Shown: piece by piece, positions 1 through 7,018 of the stretch
Layout: every line of letters starts with the position of its first letter
Position numbering within the stretch: the first letter of the stretch is position 1
From: Treponema sp.
GTDB lineage: Bacteria > Spirochaetota > Spirochaetia > Treponematales > Breznakiellaceae
DNA length: 10,495 bases
Direction of reading: 5' to 3'
NCBI GenBank assembly: GCA_009776715.1
Contig: WRNF01000001.1
Location: 5,470 to 15,964 of the forward strand
Program-made: the position numbers and the translations under genes
Notes under the pieces: generated by a model
Databases searched by the model: none
The model's input: only the letters and a program-made list of their open reading frames with translations
What the model was told of the DNA's origin: nothing

Positions 1-425
1 ATAACCAATTGGGTTTGAGCCCGCTGCCAATTTACATTTCTTTCCAGATCGGTAAGGGTCCAGCGCTCGGTGTCAAATATTTGCCAGGGGTTAGCGCCGG
101 TGGGGATTAAATCCTCACGGATAAGAATTGCCCTCATCCGCCGCGCTGTTGCTTCATCGGTAACCTGCACCAGCCCAGAGGAATCGACATACGTTTTTAC
201 CCCTTCCTGATTCATGCGCAGAATAATATTCTCCAGCGTTATTTGATCGGTAACCGGGTAATCAAAAACCGGAACCAGGGTAGGGGAACTTGAAACGCTT
301 AAAAGCGTAATCAACCCTATCAAGACAATTGCAACTATTCCAATAAGAATAATTCGTTGTATAAAAGTCCACTTGCCCCATAACTGTTTAATATGCGAAA
401 TTATTTTTTTAAAAAAATCTTTCAT
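1..425 (-). CDS. fliF: Flagellar MS-ring protein FliF, N-terminal part (cut by window edge)
   Basis: FliF forms the membrane MS ring on which the flagellar rod, switch and export gate assemble. The first 141 codons are present, starting with ATG at 423-425; the 3' part is outside the window, and a full FliF is usually around 550 residues. Visible features are a short basic N-terminus (MKDFFKKIISHIKQLWGKW), one strong membrane helix at about residues 24-45, and then the start of the YscJ/FliF periplasmic ring-building domain, with the family-like stretch LVPVFDYPVTDQ and, near residue 110, IPTGANPWQIFDTERW followed by LERNVNWQRAQTQ. A strong GGGAGGGG ribosome site lies 3 bases upstream of the ATG. 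It follows fliE by 38 bases, the usual order flgB-flgC-fliE-fliF. The assignment rests on the N-terminal sequence plus context and is firm. Confidence 0.93.
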   Translation of the reverse strand, partial: MKDFFKKIISHIKQLWGKWTFIQRIILIGIVAIVLIGLITLLSVSSSPTLVPVFDYPVTDQITLENIILRMNQEGVKTYVDSSGLVQVTDEATARRMRAILIREDLIPTGANPWQIFDTERWTLTDLERNVNWQRAQTQLV

Positions 426-463
426 TATCCCCTCCCATCACCCGTGAGAAACAGGCATTAGTA

Positions 464-814
464 TTATCTGGTATTGATTAAATCTCTCCAGCCTTGCACA
501 AGCCGGCTAAGCACATTTCTTGCAATGCCAAGAGACATATTTGCCTTTGCCTGGGCAATGGTTATATCGTGTACATCCACCGAGTCGGGATTAATAATAG
601 CTTCCCTCTCCAGGTTACTGGCAAACTTCTGTGTTCCCGATACTTTATCCAGCGATTGCAGCAAAGCCTGTTCAAAAGTACCGCCTGTTGTTATCCCCTG
701 CGCACCGAGTTGATTTTCCAGGGCAGGGTTTCTTTTTCCGCTGTCCGCATGGAAATGAGCGCTTAGTCCCATATGTTTTTGGTGCGTAAGCACCATGGGA
801 ATCATTGTGTCCAT
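464..814 (-). CDS. fliE: Flagellar hook-basal body protein FliE
   Basis: FliE is the small adaptor that links the MS ring to the proximal rod and is an early substrate of the flagellar export machine. The protein is 116 residues, slightly longer than the usual 100-110. The conserved part is the C-terminal half, from about residue 45: FEQALLQSLDKVS, then DSVDVHDITIAQAKANMSL at 77-95, and the closing helix with NVLSRLVQGWRDLI. The first 40 residues are poorly conserved and His-rich. Several Met codons occur early (residues 1, 4, 7, 15); the first is chosen because AGGAG lies 7 bases upstream, inside the gap to flgC. It follows flgC by 12 bases and precedes fliF by 38 bases. Confidence 0.93.
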   Translation of the reverse strand: MDTMIPMVLTHQKHMGLSAHFHADSGKRNPALENQLGAQGITTGGTFEQALLQSLDKVSGTQKFASNLEREAIINPDSVDVHDITIAQAKANMSLGIARNVLSRLVQGWRDLINTR

Positions 815-826
815 TTATTTCTCCTC

Positions 827-1288
827 TTACCTGCCGCCAATATCCAGCGCCCGCTGGAACATGGTTTTTGATCCGTCTATAATTGCAGCATTTGCTTCGT
901 AAGACCTTTGCGCCGATATCATATCCACTATCTCGCTTAAAAGATCAACGTTGGACAGTTCAACGTATCCTTCTTTCGGCCCTGTTTTAATGGCATCCGG
1001 ATGCGTGGGATCCCATCTTAACGGATTTTCTTTAGAAAAATCTTTTTGAATTTCCGCCACCCGCACTCCCCGCCCAATGCCGTTATCCAGTTTATTCGGA
1101 ACAAAAGGCGAACGCCAATTGACGCCGTCAGCACGGGGCCGCAAAATTACACGGCTGCGGCGAAAAGGCCCGCCGTCTGTAGTTCGCGTGGTGTTAATAT
1201 TCGCCATGTTGTCGGAAATTACATCCAGCCGCACCCTGTCGGCGCTTAAGCCGGTTGCCGCTATGTTAATTGTACTGAATATGCCCAT
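827..1288 (-). CDS. flgC: Flagellar basal-body proximal rod protein FlgC
   Basis: FlgC is one of the proximal rod subunits, exported through the flagellar type III apparatus and assembled on top of the MS ring. The protein is 153 residues, near the family length. The N-terminal rod signature is visible at residues 1-36 (IAATGLSADRVRLDVISDNMANINTT), and the characteristic C-terminal helix lies at about 110-150, with VDLLSEIVDMISAQRSYEAN followed by KTMFQRALDI. The central HPDAIKTGPKEGYVELSNVD stretch is typical of FlgC. The ATG is preceded by TTAGGAG about 6 bases upstream, overlapping the flgB stop codon. Gaps are 10 bases to flgB and 12 bases to fliE, so the rod genes are translated from one message. 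Confidence 0.96.
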   Translation of the reverse strand: MGIFSTINIAATGLSADRVRLDVISDNMANINTTRTTDGGPFRRSRVILRPRADGVNWRSPFVPNKLDNGIGRGVRVAEIQKDFSKENPLRWDPTHPDAIKTGPKEGYVELSNVDLLSEIVDMISAQRSYEANAAIIDGSKTMFQRALDIGGR

Positions 1289-1298
1289 TTTTTATCTC

Positions 1299-1712
1299 CT
1301 AAGACCTAAGTACCTGATTCACCTGGCTGAATTCAAACATTGCAGCCTGTGTCAGCAAAGAATATGACATTTGATTTTCAAGCGCAGCCATGAATTCATG
1401 TTCAGGATCTACATTATTTCCATTATTGTTATACGATGAAGCATAATCAAGCACTCGCCTTATCTGCACGTCCCTATAATCAAGTTCCTTGTAATTGGGA
1501 AAATGTTTGGGATTGGTTGTGGTTAATTCCAATACCGGCCTCTGTTTTTCCGAATTTAAAGCCCGTTTCAGTTCGCTTTCAAAAGTTACTGTTGAACGTT
1601 TAAAATTCGGGGTGTTCGCATTTGCCATGTTGTCGGCAATAACTGACCGCCGTACCATACTGGCGCCCATTGCCCGTTGCAAGAGATCGATGGTTTGTGC
1701 AAAACCGCTCAT
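1299..1712 (-). CDS. flgB: Flagellar basal-body rod protein FlgB
   Basis: FlgB is the rod subunit closest to the MS ring. The 137-residue product has the flagellar rod N-terminal motif at about 20-38 (VIADNMANANTPNFKRS) and the FlgB-type C-terminal part at 97-120, NGNNVDPEHEFMAALENQ followed by MSYSLLTQ. The ATG start is supported by AGAGGAG, with nine bases between GGAG and the ATG. It is the first gene of the flagellar run and is separated from hslU by 80 bases, by far the largest gap in the window. That gap carries a sigma-28-like promoter candidate (1735-1762), so flgB could be transcribed separately from the upstream housekeeping genes as well as by read-through. Confidence 0.95.
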   Translation of the reverse strand: MSGFAQTIDLLQRAMGASMVRRSVIADNMANANTPNFKRSTVTFESELKRALNSEKQRPVLELTTTNPKHFPNYKELDYRDVQIRRVLDYASSYNNNGNNVDPEHEFMAALENQMSYSLLTQAAMFEFSQVNQVLRS

Positions 1713-1734
1713 ATTATTCTACTCCTCTCTATAA

Positions 1735-1762
1735 CTATCGGCATATTTCAGCCCAATTTTTA
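1735..1762 (-). promoter_or_regulatory. Candidate sigma-28 (FliA-type) flagellar promoter upstream of flgB
   Basis: Read on the minus strand, the hslU-flgB gap contains TAAAAATT (1755-1762), a 12-base spacer, and GCCGATAG (1735-1742). The enteric sigma-28 consensus is TAAAGTTT, 11 bases, GCCGATAA, so 13 of 16 positions match and the spacer is one base longer. The match is directly visible; function is inferred. A point against it is position: initiation a few bases downstream of the -10 element would fall at about 1727, at the edge of the flgB ribosome site (1722-1728), giving an unusually short leader. Confidence 0.45.
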
Positions 1763-1789
1763 GCAAAAATTAAAAATTTCATTTCAGCC
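1745..1789. repeat. Pair of 9-base direct repeats in the hslU-flgB gap
   Basis: The sequence atttcagcc (GGCTGAAAT on the coding strand) occurs at 1745-1753 and again at 1781-1789, 36 bases apart start to start. The copies flank an AT-only inverted repeat, AATTTTT-AGC-AAAAATT (1755-1771). One copy sits in the spacer of the candidate sigma-28 promoter and the other just after the hslU stop. It could be a paired regulator site, or chance in a short AT-rich gap. The inverted repeat lacks GC pairs and a following U-run, so it is not a convincing terminator. Confidence 0.35.
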
Positions 1790-1792
1790 GCT

Positions 1793-3355
1793 TTACAGCA
1801 TATAACGGCCAAGATCCTGGTTCTTTGCAATGCCGTTGAGTTTTTCATCCACATACTCCACAGTAATGGGCACCTTTGCCGGGGCAATATCCGGCGCTTC
1901 AAAAGACAGCTCTTCAAGCAAAGTTTCCATTATGGTATGCAGCCTGCGCGCTCCGATATTTTCAAGCTGCGAGTTTACCTCTGCTGCAATAGCCGCCAGA
2001 CGCTCGATGGCTTCGTTCTTGAATTCAATTTCAACGTTTTCTGTAGCCAGCAGCTCTGAATATTGCATTGTAAGGGAATTTTTCGGTTCTGTCAATATCT
2101 GAAGGAACTCTTCTTTCCCTAAAGCATCCAATTCCACCCTCAGCGGAAAACGGCCCTGCAATTCAGGAATTAAGTCCGACGGCTTGCTTACGGTAAAGGC
2201 CCCTGCGGCAATGAACAGAATATGGTCGGTATTGACCGGGCCCCATTTGGTATTTACCGTAGCGCCTTCCACAATGGGCAGAATATCCCGCTGAACGCCT
2301 TCGCGCGAAACATCGGGACCGCCTCTATCGCCTTTCACCGCAATTTTATCAATTTCGTCTATGAAAATAATGCCTGTTTCCTCTACCCGCTGACGGGCTT
2401 CGTCGCTTACTTTATCGCGGTCTATTAATTTTTCCAGTTCTTCGGCTTTAAGAATTTCCCTGGCGCGGGCAACCGTTACCACTTTTCTTTTTTTGCCGCC
2501 GCCAAAAAAACCGGCAATCCCGGAAAGGCTGGATTCAATATCCTCCATGCTTACGCCCATCATTTCAAAAGGCGGAAACTGCGGGTTCTGGTTGACGTCT
2601 AGTTCAACCGTTCTCTCTTCCAGTTTTTTATCCCTAAGCAATATTCTTAATTTTTCCCTGGTTTCCTTAAAACGGTCTTCCGGTTCATCCTGAATATCAG
2701 CAGGATGTTCCTGTTCATTTGCCTCAAATTCAATGTTTCCCGGCTTTTTCTGCCCGGCTTCATCTTTCCGCATAATGGGAATGCCCACCTGTATTGCAGT
2801 GCCGATAAGGCTGCTTCCGTTATTGTTTTCCGGATTAATGGTAAATGAACCCATAGGCTGCACTATCGGCATGGGATGGGGATTTTTATTTTTTGGCTTT
2901 TTCCCTTTTACCTGAAGCAGCAAATCCAATAACGCTTCTTCGGCGCGTTTTTCCGCTTCAGCGACAAAAGCTTCCTGCATTTCCTGTTTTACCATTTGGT
3001 AACCGGCGGACATTAAATCCCTCACCATGGATTCCACATCGCGGCCCACATAGCCAACCTCGGTGTATTTCGTCGCTTCCACCTTGATGAAAGGAGAACC
3101 AACCAGCTTCGCCAATCTGCGGGCAATTTCTGTTTTTCCAACGCCGGTAGGGCCAATCATAAGGATGTTTTTCGGCGCTACATCATCCCGCAGTTCCGGG
3201 CTTAATTTAAGGCGGCGGACACGGTTGCGCAAAGCCACGGCAACAGCGCGTTTTGCTTTATTTTGCCCGACAATGTATTTGTCAAGTTCATTTACAATTT
3301 CACGCGGGGTAAGACGGTCTAAATCCAATTCTTTAATGATTTTATCTCCAGTCAA
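1793..3355 (-). CDS. hslU: ATP-dependent protease ATPase subunit HslU (ClpY), enlarged I domain
   Basis: HslU is the AAA+ unfoldase that feeds substrates into the HslV peptidase in the cytoplasm. Visible are the N-terminal [17 protein letters not shown] (15-31), Walker A GPTGVGKT (68-75), pore loop GYVG (101-104), Walker B IIFIDEID (329-336), sensor region [10 protein letters not shown], arginine-finger region [12 protein letters not shown] (about 398-409), sensor 2 GARRLH (468-473), and a C-terminus ending GRYML, comparable to the tail that inserts into HslV. At 520 residues it is clearly longer than the usual 440-460; the extra sequence lies in the I domain at about 150-225 and is rich in Lys, Asn, Pro and Glu. 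Translation starts at TTG (3353-3355), with GGAGG at 3363-3367, seven bases upstream. The start overlaps the hslV stop by 4 bases (TTGA), so the subunits are translationally coupled. Confidence 0.97.
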   Translation of the reverse strand: MTGDKIIKELDLDRLTPREIVNELDKYIVGQNKAKRAVAVALRNRVRRLKLSPELRDDVAPKNILMIGPTGVGKTEIARRLAKLVGSPFIKVEATKYTEVGYVGRDVESMVRDLMSAGYQMVKQEMQEAFVAEAEKRAEEALLDLLLQVKGKKPKNKNPHPMPIVQPMGSFTINPENNNGSSLIGTAIQVGIPIMRKDEAGQKKPGNIEFEANEQEHPADIQDEPEDRFKETREKLRILLRDKKLEERTVELDVNQNPQFPPFEMMGVSMEDIESSLSGIAGFFGGGKKRKVVTVARAREILKAEELEKLIDRDKVSDEARQRVEETGIIFIDEIDKIAVKGDRGGPDVSREGVQRDILPIVEGATVNTKWGPVNTDHILFIAAGAFTVSKPSDLIPELQGRFPLRVELDALGKEEFLQILTEPKNSLTMQYSELLATENVEIEFKNEAIERLAAIAAEVNSQLENIGARRLHTIMETLLEELSFEAPDIAPAKVPITVEYVDEKLNGIAKNQDLGRYML

Positions 3356-3894
3356 TTTAATTCCTCCAAGGTAATTTGAGTGTTTGTATAGATGCAGATA
3401 TTGCCTGCAATCGAAAGGCTTTTTTCGGCAATTTCAGAGGCAGAAAAATTACTGCCGTCAAGATAGGCCAAGGCAGCGGCATAAGCATAATTGCCGCCGG
3501 AACCAATGGCAATAACGTCATTTGCAGGGTCAATGACATCGCCGGATCCCGAAACCAATAGGGTCTTGGAAATATCGGCAACAAGGAGCATGGCTTCCAG
3601 CCGCCTAAGGTTGCGGTCCATTCGCCATTCTTTTGCCAGTTCTACCGCAGCCCTTGCCAAATCGCCGGAATATTCCTTTAATTTTGCTTCGAAGCGTTCG
3701 TACAGAGTAACAACATCGGCTGTTGCGCCGGCAAAACCGCAGAGCACTTTTCCGTCCATCATTCGGCGGACCTTTCTGGCGTTATTCTTCATAACAGTTT
3801 CACCGAATGAAACCTGCCCGTCTCCTGCCATTGCAACCTTGCCGTCTCTGCGGACAGCAACAATTGTTGTAGATCTAAATTTCTCTTTTTCCAT
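3352..3894 (-). CDS. hslV: ATP-dependent protease peptidase subunit HslV (ClpQ)
   Basis: HslV is the proteasome-like threonine peptidase that forms the double-ring core of HslVU. The reading frame is open from an ATG at 3942, but the start is placed at the ATG at 3892-3894: AGGAGG (3901-3906) lies six bases upstream, and the upstream recombinase ends one base before. This gives 180 residues. The protein begins [16 protein letters not shown], so the catalytic Thr would be residue 9, after removal of an eight-residue propeptide; E. coli HslV has only Met before Thr. With Thr9 as Thr1, Asp25 and Lys41 fall at the family positions 17 and 33, and the GSGG motif is present in [13 protein letters not shown]. 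The end [15 protein letters not shown] resembles other HslV proteins. The last codons carry the hslU ribosome site. Confidence 0.97.
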   Translation of the reverse strand: MEKEKFRSTTIVAVRRDGKVAMAGDGQVSFGETVMKNNARKVRRMMDGKVLCGFAGATADVVTLYERFEAKLKEYSGDLARAAVELAKEWRMDRNLRRLEAMLLVADISKTLLVSGSGDVIDPANDVIAIGSGGNYAYAAALAYLDGSNFSASEIAEKSLSIAGNICIYTNTQITLEELN

Positions 3895-3895
3895 T

Positions 3896-4861
3896 TTATG
3901 CCTCCTGTGGCCGAATTTTTGAATGGGGATGCGCTTTTTCATGCGCCATTTTTAACCCTTCAATATTTACATGCGCATAACGCTGGGTAGTAGAAAGGCT
4001 TGAATGTCCCAGCAATTCCTGCACAACGCGGATATCGCATCCGGCATTAATCAAATGCGTTGCAAAACTGTGGCGGAAACTATGCGGATGAATATTTTTC
4101 CCCAGATTGGACAATAGCGCATACTTTGAAATAATCCAGCGTATGCCCGAAACCGATAATTTCCGCCCTTTTCTGCTGATAAAAATTTGCTCCTCGGAAT
4201 TAATCCCCTTAAGGCCTGCATCCCTGATTGCTGCCTCTCGTTCTGCCAGGTATTCGTGCAAAGCTAACAGGGATTCTTTCGAGAAAAAAACTTCCCGTTC
4301 TTTATTCCCTTTTCCAAGTATCATTGCACTGCATTTATCCTTTTTTAATGTTTTAAGGCGCAACGATGCCAATTCGGAAATACGCATGCCGCTTGAGTAC
4401 ATCATAAGAATTAACGCTTTGTCTCTTGACGGCCAAAGGATTTTTTTTTCTTCCGGAAGTTCTGCAAATTTTTTCATTTCATTTACCCATAATACAGAAG
4501 GAAGCTTTTTTGGCGTTTTTACATTGCGCAAGGGCCCTGTCCGCCCCGATTCACAAGGGTTATTTTTGCATCTGTTAAACTTCAGCATCCATCGGTATAA
4601 TCCCCTGATTGACGACAGGCAGCGGTTAATGCTGGAGGCATACCGTTCCTTATTGCTAAGACTGGCAATAAAGTTCTTCAGATGATAGGCATCGGCATTA
4701 ACCGGATCAATTTTTTGTTCATTGCAATATTCAGTAAAGTCAGAAAAATCGTTTCTGTATGCTTCAAGCGTCAACACAGAAAGATTTCGCACCTCTTTTA
4801 AATATTCAAGATATTCATTCATTACGGCAAACAGCTTAATTTCTTTCTTACTTTTGTTCAC
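3896..4861 (-). CDS. xerC: Tyrosine recombinase, XerC-like
   Basis: This is a tyrosine site-specific recombinase, probably acting with a partner to resolve chromosome dimers at dif. It has 321 residues (family about 300). The N-terminal SAM-like core-binding domain spans roughly 10-100 ([20 protein letters not shown]). The catalytic domain keeps every active residue: Arg160 (SSGMRISEL), Lys184 (GKGNKER), His260 and Arg263 (HSFRH), His286 (LLGH) and Tyr295 (TTQRYAH). The end [10 protein letters not shown] resembles XerC more than XerD, but the XerC/XerD choice is tentative. It starts with GTG (4859-4861), supported by GAGG (4870-4873) eight bases upstream and a 3-base gap from topA; an internal ATG at codon 14 has no good ribosome site. 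A run of nine A on the coding strand (4441-4449) interrupts nothing but is a possible slippage site. Confidence 0.9.
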   Translation of the reverse strand: MNKSKKEIKLFAVMNEYLEYLKEVRNLSVLTLEAYRNDFSDFTEYCNEQKIDPVNADAYHLKNFIASLSNKERYASSINRCLSSIRGLYRWMLKFNRCKNNPCESGRTGPLRNVKTPKKLPSVLWVNEMKKFAELPEEKKILWPSRDKALILMMYSSGMRISELASLRLKTLKKDKCSAMILGKGNKEREVFFSKESLLALHEYLAEREAAIRDAGLKGINSEEQIFISRKGRKLSVSGIRWIISKYALLSNLGKNIHPHSFRHSFATHLINAGCDIRVVQELLGHSSLSTTQRYAHVNIEGLKMAHEKAHPHSKIRPQEA

Positions 4862-4864
4862 TCT

Positions 4865-7018
4865 TTATTCCTCGCTGTTATGCAGATAATCGCATTGGGG
4901 ATTAATGCATGCCTTATGGTTTCCGTTTCTTTTATCTTGTTTTTCTACCATAAATTGCCCGCACTTTGGGCAGTTCTGGCCGATAGGCTTAAAATAACTG
5001 ATAAAATCACAGTCGGGATAATTGGTGCAGCCGAAAAATTCTTTTCCTCTGCCTTTTGTTTTTCTTGCCACCACATCGCCAGAACATTTTGGGCATTTTG
5101 CCAGGGGAACGGATCGTGTGTTTTTACATTCGGGAAAACCTGAGCAGGCAAGAAAAAATCCAAAGCGGCCCAATTTCTTTACAAAATTTTTACCGCACTT
5201 TTCGCATATATAATCAGTGGGTTCATCCAGCGATCCCTTAAACGATTCCAGCGTTTTACTGACTTCGTCTACTTTTGTTTTGAAAGGCCCCCAGAATTCC
5301 CGCAGCATATCCGGCCACTTCAAGCTGCTTTCTTCCACTTTATCCAGTTTAGTTTCCATAGCGGCAGTAAAATCAACATCAACATAATTGGGGAAATATT
5401 CAACAAGCACTTCATTTATTTTTTTGCCCAGGATAGTGGGGACAAGCTGTTTATTTGAACGGACAATATAATAACGATCCAGTAAAACAGAAATAATAGG
5501 CGCATAAGTGGAGGGCCTGCCAATGTCTTTTTCCCTCAAAATATCTATTATTGACGCTTCGGTATAACGGGGCGGCCCAAGAGTAAAATGTTGTTCGCTT
5601 TTGAATTTTTCCATATTAACCTTATCCCCAGTTTTTAAGGACGGATAAGCTTTGCCTTTATCTTCTTTAGAAACAAGCATTTTTAATGCTTTATAAAACC
5701 CTTTTTCTATAATTTTTGTCCCTGCAATCCTGAATACCGCTTCATCTCCGTTAGCGCTAACAGCATTAATTTCAGCGCTTACTGTAAGTGTTTTTGCATT
5801 GGTCATCTGGCTGGAAACAAAACGTTCCCAAATTATCGCATAAAGCTTTGCCTGATCACGGTTCAAGTACTGTGCAACTGATTCCGGGCTATAACTGACA
5901 TAAGTTGGGCGGATTGCTTCATGGGCATCCTGCGCTTTATTTTTTGAAGAATAAAAGGCCGGTTTTTCCGGCAGTTCACTGGGGTAATGTTCCTTTATCC
6001 AATGGCGTACTTCGCCAAGGGCAGTATCGGAAACGCGCACTGAATCGGTTCGCATATAGGTAATAAGCCCCACCCGTGTTGAGCCGATATTAATTCCTTC
6101 GTAGAGCTGCTGCGCAATTTGCATGGTTTTTTTTGCGGTAAACCCAAGCTTGTTTGCAGCGGTTTTCTGCAATTCGGATGTAATAAAAGGCGGTTTGGGC
6201 TTTATTGTTTTTTCGGTTTCTTTAATGGCGCTAACCGTAAATTCAGATTTGCAAATAGCGTCAATTATGGCCTGCACAGCAGCTTCATTGGGCAGTTCCG
6301 GTTTTACGCCTTTCCATCTGACAAGGGCTGCGGTATACACCGTCCGTGCAATCTTAAAATCCGCTTCCAAAGTCCAGTACTCTTCCGGAATAAACGATTC
6401 AACTTCTTTTTCCCGCTCGCAAATAAGACGCAGGGCCACCGACTGCACCCGGCCTGCGGAAAGGCCGTTTTTAACTTTTTTCCACAAGAGCGGCGACAGG
6501 CTGTAGCCGACAAGGCGGTCAAGAACCCTGCGGGCTTTTTGCGATTCAACTAAAGCCTCGTCAATAGGGCGCGGATGCTCCACCGCTTCTTTAATTGCGA
6601 CCGGGGTTACCTCGTTAAAGCTGATTCTTTGAACAGGAAGATCAACTTTTGAAAGGATTGCATTTTTTAAGTGCCAGGCAATAGCTTCTCCTTCACGGTC
6701 AGGGTCGCTTGCCAGCAGCACTTTTTGCGATTTTTTTGCCTGGCTTACCAGTTCTTTTAAAATTTTTGCCCTGCCCCGGACAGTGATGTATTCAGGTTCA
6801 AAATTATTTTCTGTATCAACGCCGGTGCGCGATTTTGGCAGATCAATTAAATGCCCCATGGATGCTTTTACTGCAAATGCGGAACCAAGATATTTTTCAA
6901 AGGAAGATGCCTTTGTCGGTGATTCCACTATTACCAAAATTTGTTTGTCTGCATCAGACTTGCTTTTTCCCCCAGCGCGTCTTTTTTGGGCAGGTTTCTT
7001 TTCTTTTTCAACTGTCAT
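4865..7018 (-). CDS. topA: DNA topoisomerase I (type IA)
   Basis: TopA relaxes negative supercoils by passing one strand through a transient single-strand break. The 717-residue protein starts with a Lys/Arg-rich, probably disordered tail (1-25), then the TOPRIM domain with Glu32 (VIVESPTKA) and the acidic triad in SDPDREGEAIAW (Asp105, Asp107, Glu109). The catalytic tyrosine is Tyr321 in GLITYMRTDS, and SAGRVQSVALRLI (187-199) is another family block. The C-terminus carries three four-cysteine zinc ribbons (Cys605/608/625/631, 642/645/664/670, 683/686/704/709), as in typical bacterial TopA. The ATG (7016-7018) overlaps the end of dprA by 11 bases, and AAGGAT is found a few bases upstream. 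It is followed after 3 bases by the XerC-like gene. Confidence 0.98.
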   Translation of the reverse strand: MTVEKEKKPAQKRRAGGKSKSDADKQILVIVESPTKASSFEKYLGSAFAVKASMGHLIDLPKSRTGVDTENNFEPEYITVRGRAKILKELVSQAKKSQKVLLASDPDREGEAIAWHLKNAILSKVDLPVQRISFNEVTPVAIKEAVEHPRPIDEALVESQKARRVLDRLVGYSLSPLLWKKVKNGLSAGRVQSVALRLICEREKEVESFIPEEYWTLEADFKIARTVYTAALVRWKGVKPELPNEAAVQAIIDAICKSEFTVSAIKETEKTIKPKPPFITSELQKTAANKLGFTAKKTMQIAQQLYEGINIGSTRVGLITYMRTDSVRVSDTALGEVRHWIKEHYPSELPEKPAFYSSKNKAQDAHEAIRPTYVSYSPESVAQYLNRDQAKLYAIIWERFVSSQMTNAKTLTVSAEINAVSANGDEAVFRIAGTKIIEKGFYKALKMLVSKEDKGKAYPSLKTGDKVNMEKFKSEQHFTLGPPRYTEASIIDILREKDIGRPSTYAPIISVLLDRYYIVRSNKQLVPTILGKKINEVLVEYFPNYVDVDFTAAMETKLDKVEESSLKWPDMLREFWGPFKTKVDEVSKTLESFKGSLDEPTDYICEKCGKNFVKKLGRFGFFLACSGFPECKNTRSVPLAKCPKCSGDVVARKTKGRGKEFFGCTNYPDCDFISYFKPIGQNCPKCGQFMVEKQDKRNGNHKACINPQCDYLHNSEE

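Noticed and set aside
1713..1740. Vegetative promoter TTGGGC, 17 bases, TATAGA upstream of flgB
   Set aside because: Only 3 of 6 and 4 of 6 consensus bases match, and initiation from it would remove the flgB ribosome site.
1755..1771. Inverted repeat in the hslU-flgB gap as a terminator
   Set aside because: The seven-base stem is made only of A-T pairs and is followed by GGGC rather than a U-run on the transcribed strand.
1735..1917. Small minus-strand open frame of 60 codons between hslU and flgB
   Set aside because: Most of it overlaps the 3' end of hslU in another frame; it has no good ribosome site and no recognisable sequence.
3491..3922. Plus-strand open frame of 143 codons opposite hslV
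   Set aside because: It is antisense to strongly conserved hslV, and its Ser/Arg-rich translation is typical of a reverse-strand shadow.
3895..3942. Upstream ATG extending hslV by 16 codons
   Set aside because: It would overlap the recombinase gene by 47 bases and place 24 residues before the catalytic Thr, while the downstream ATG has an ideal AGGAGG six bases ahead.
4107..4685. Plus-strand open frame of 192 codons opposite the XerC-like gene
   Set aside because: It lies wholly antisense to a recombinase with a complete active site, shows no recognisable domain and has irregular composition; it is a shadow frame.
6119..6553. Two overlapping plus-strand open frames of 127 and 144 codons opposite topA
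   Set aside because: They are antisense to conserved TopA core sequence, overlap each other in different frames and resemble no family.
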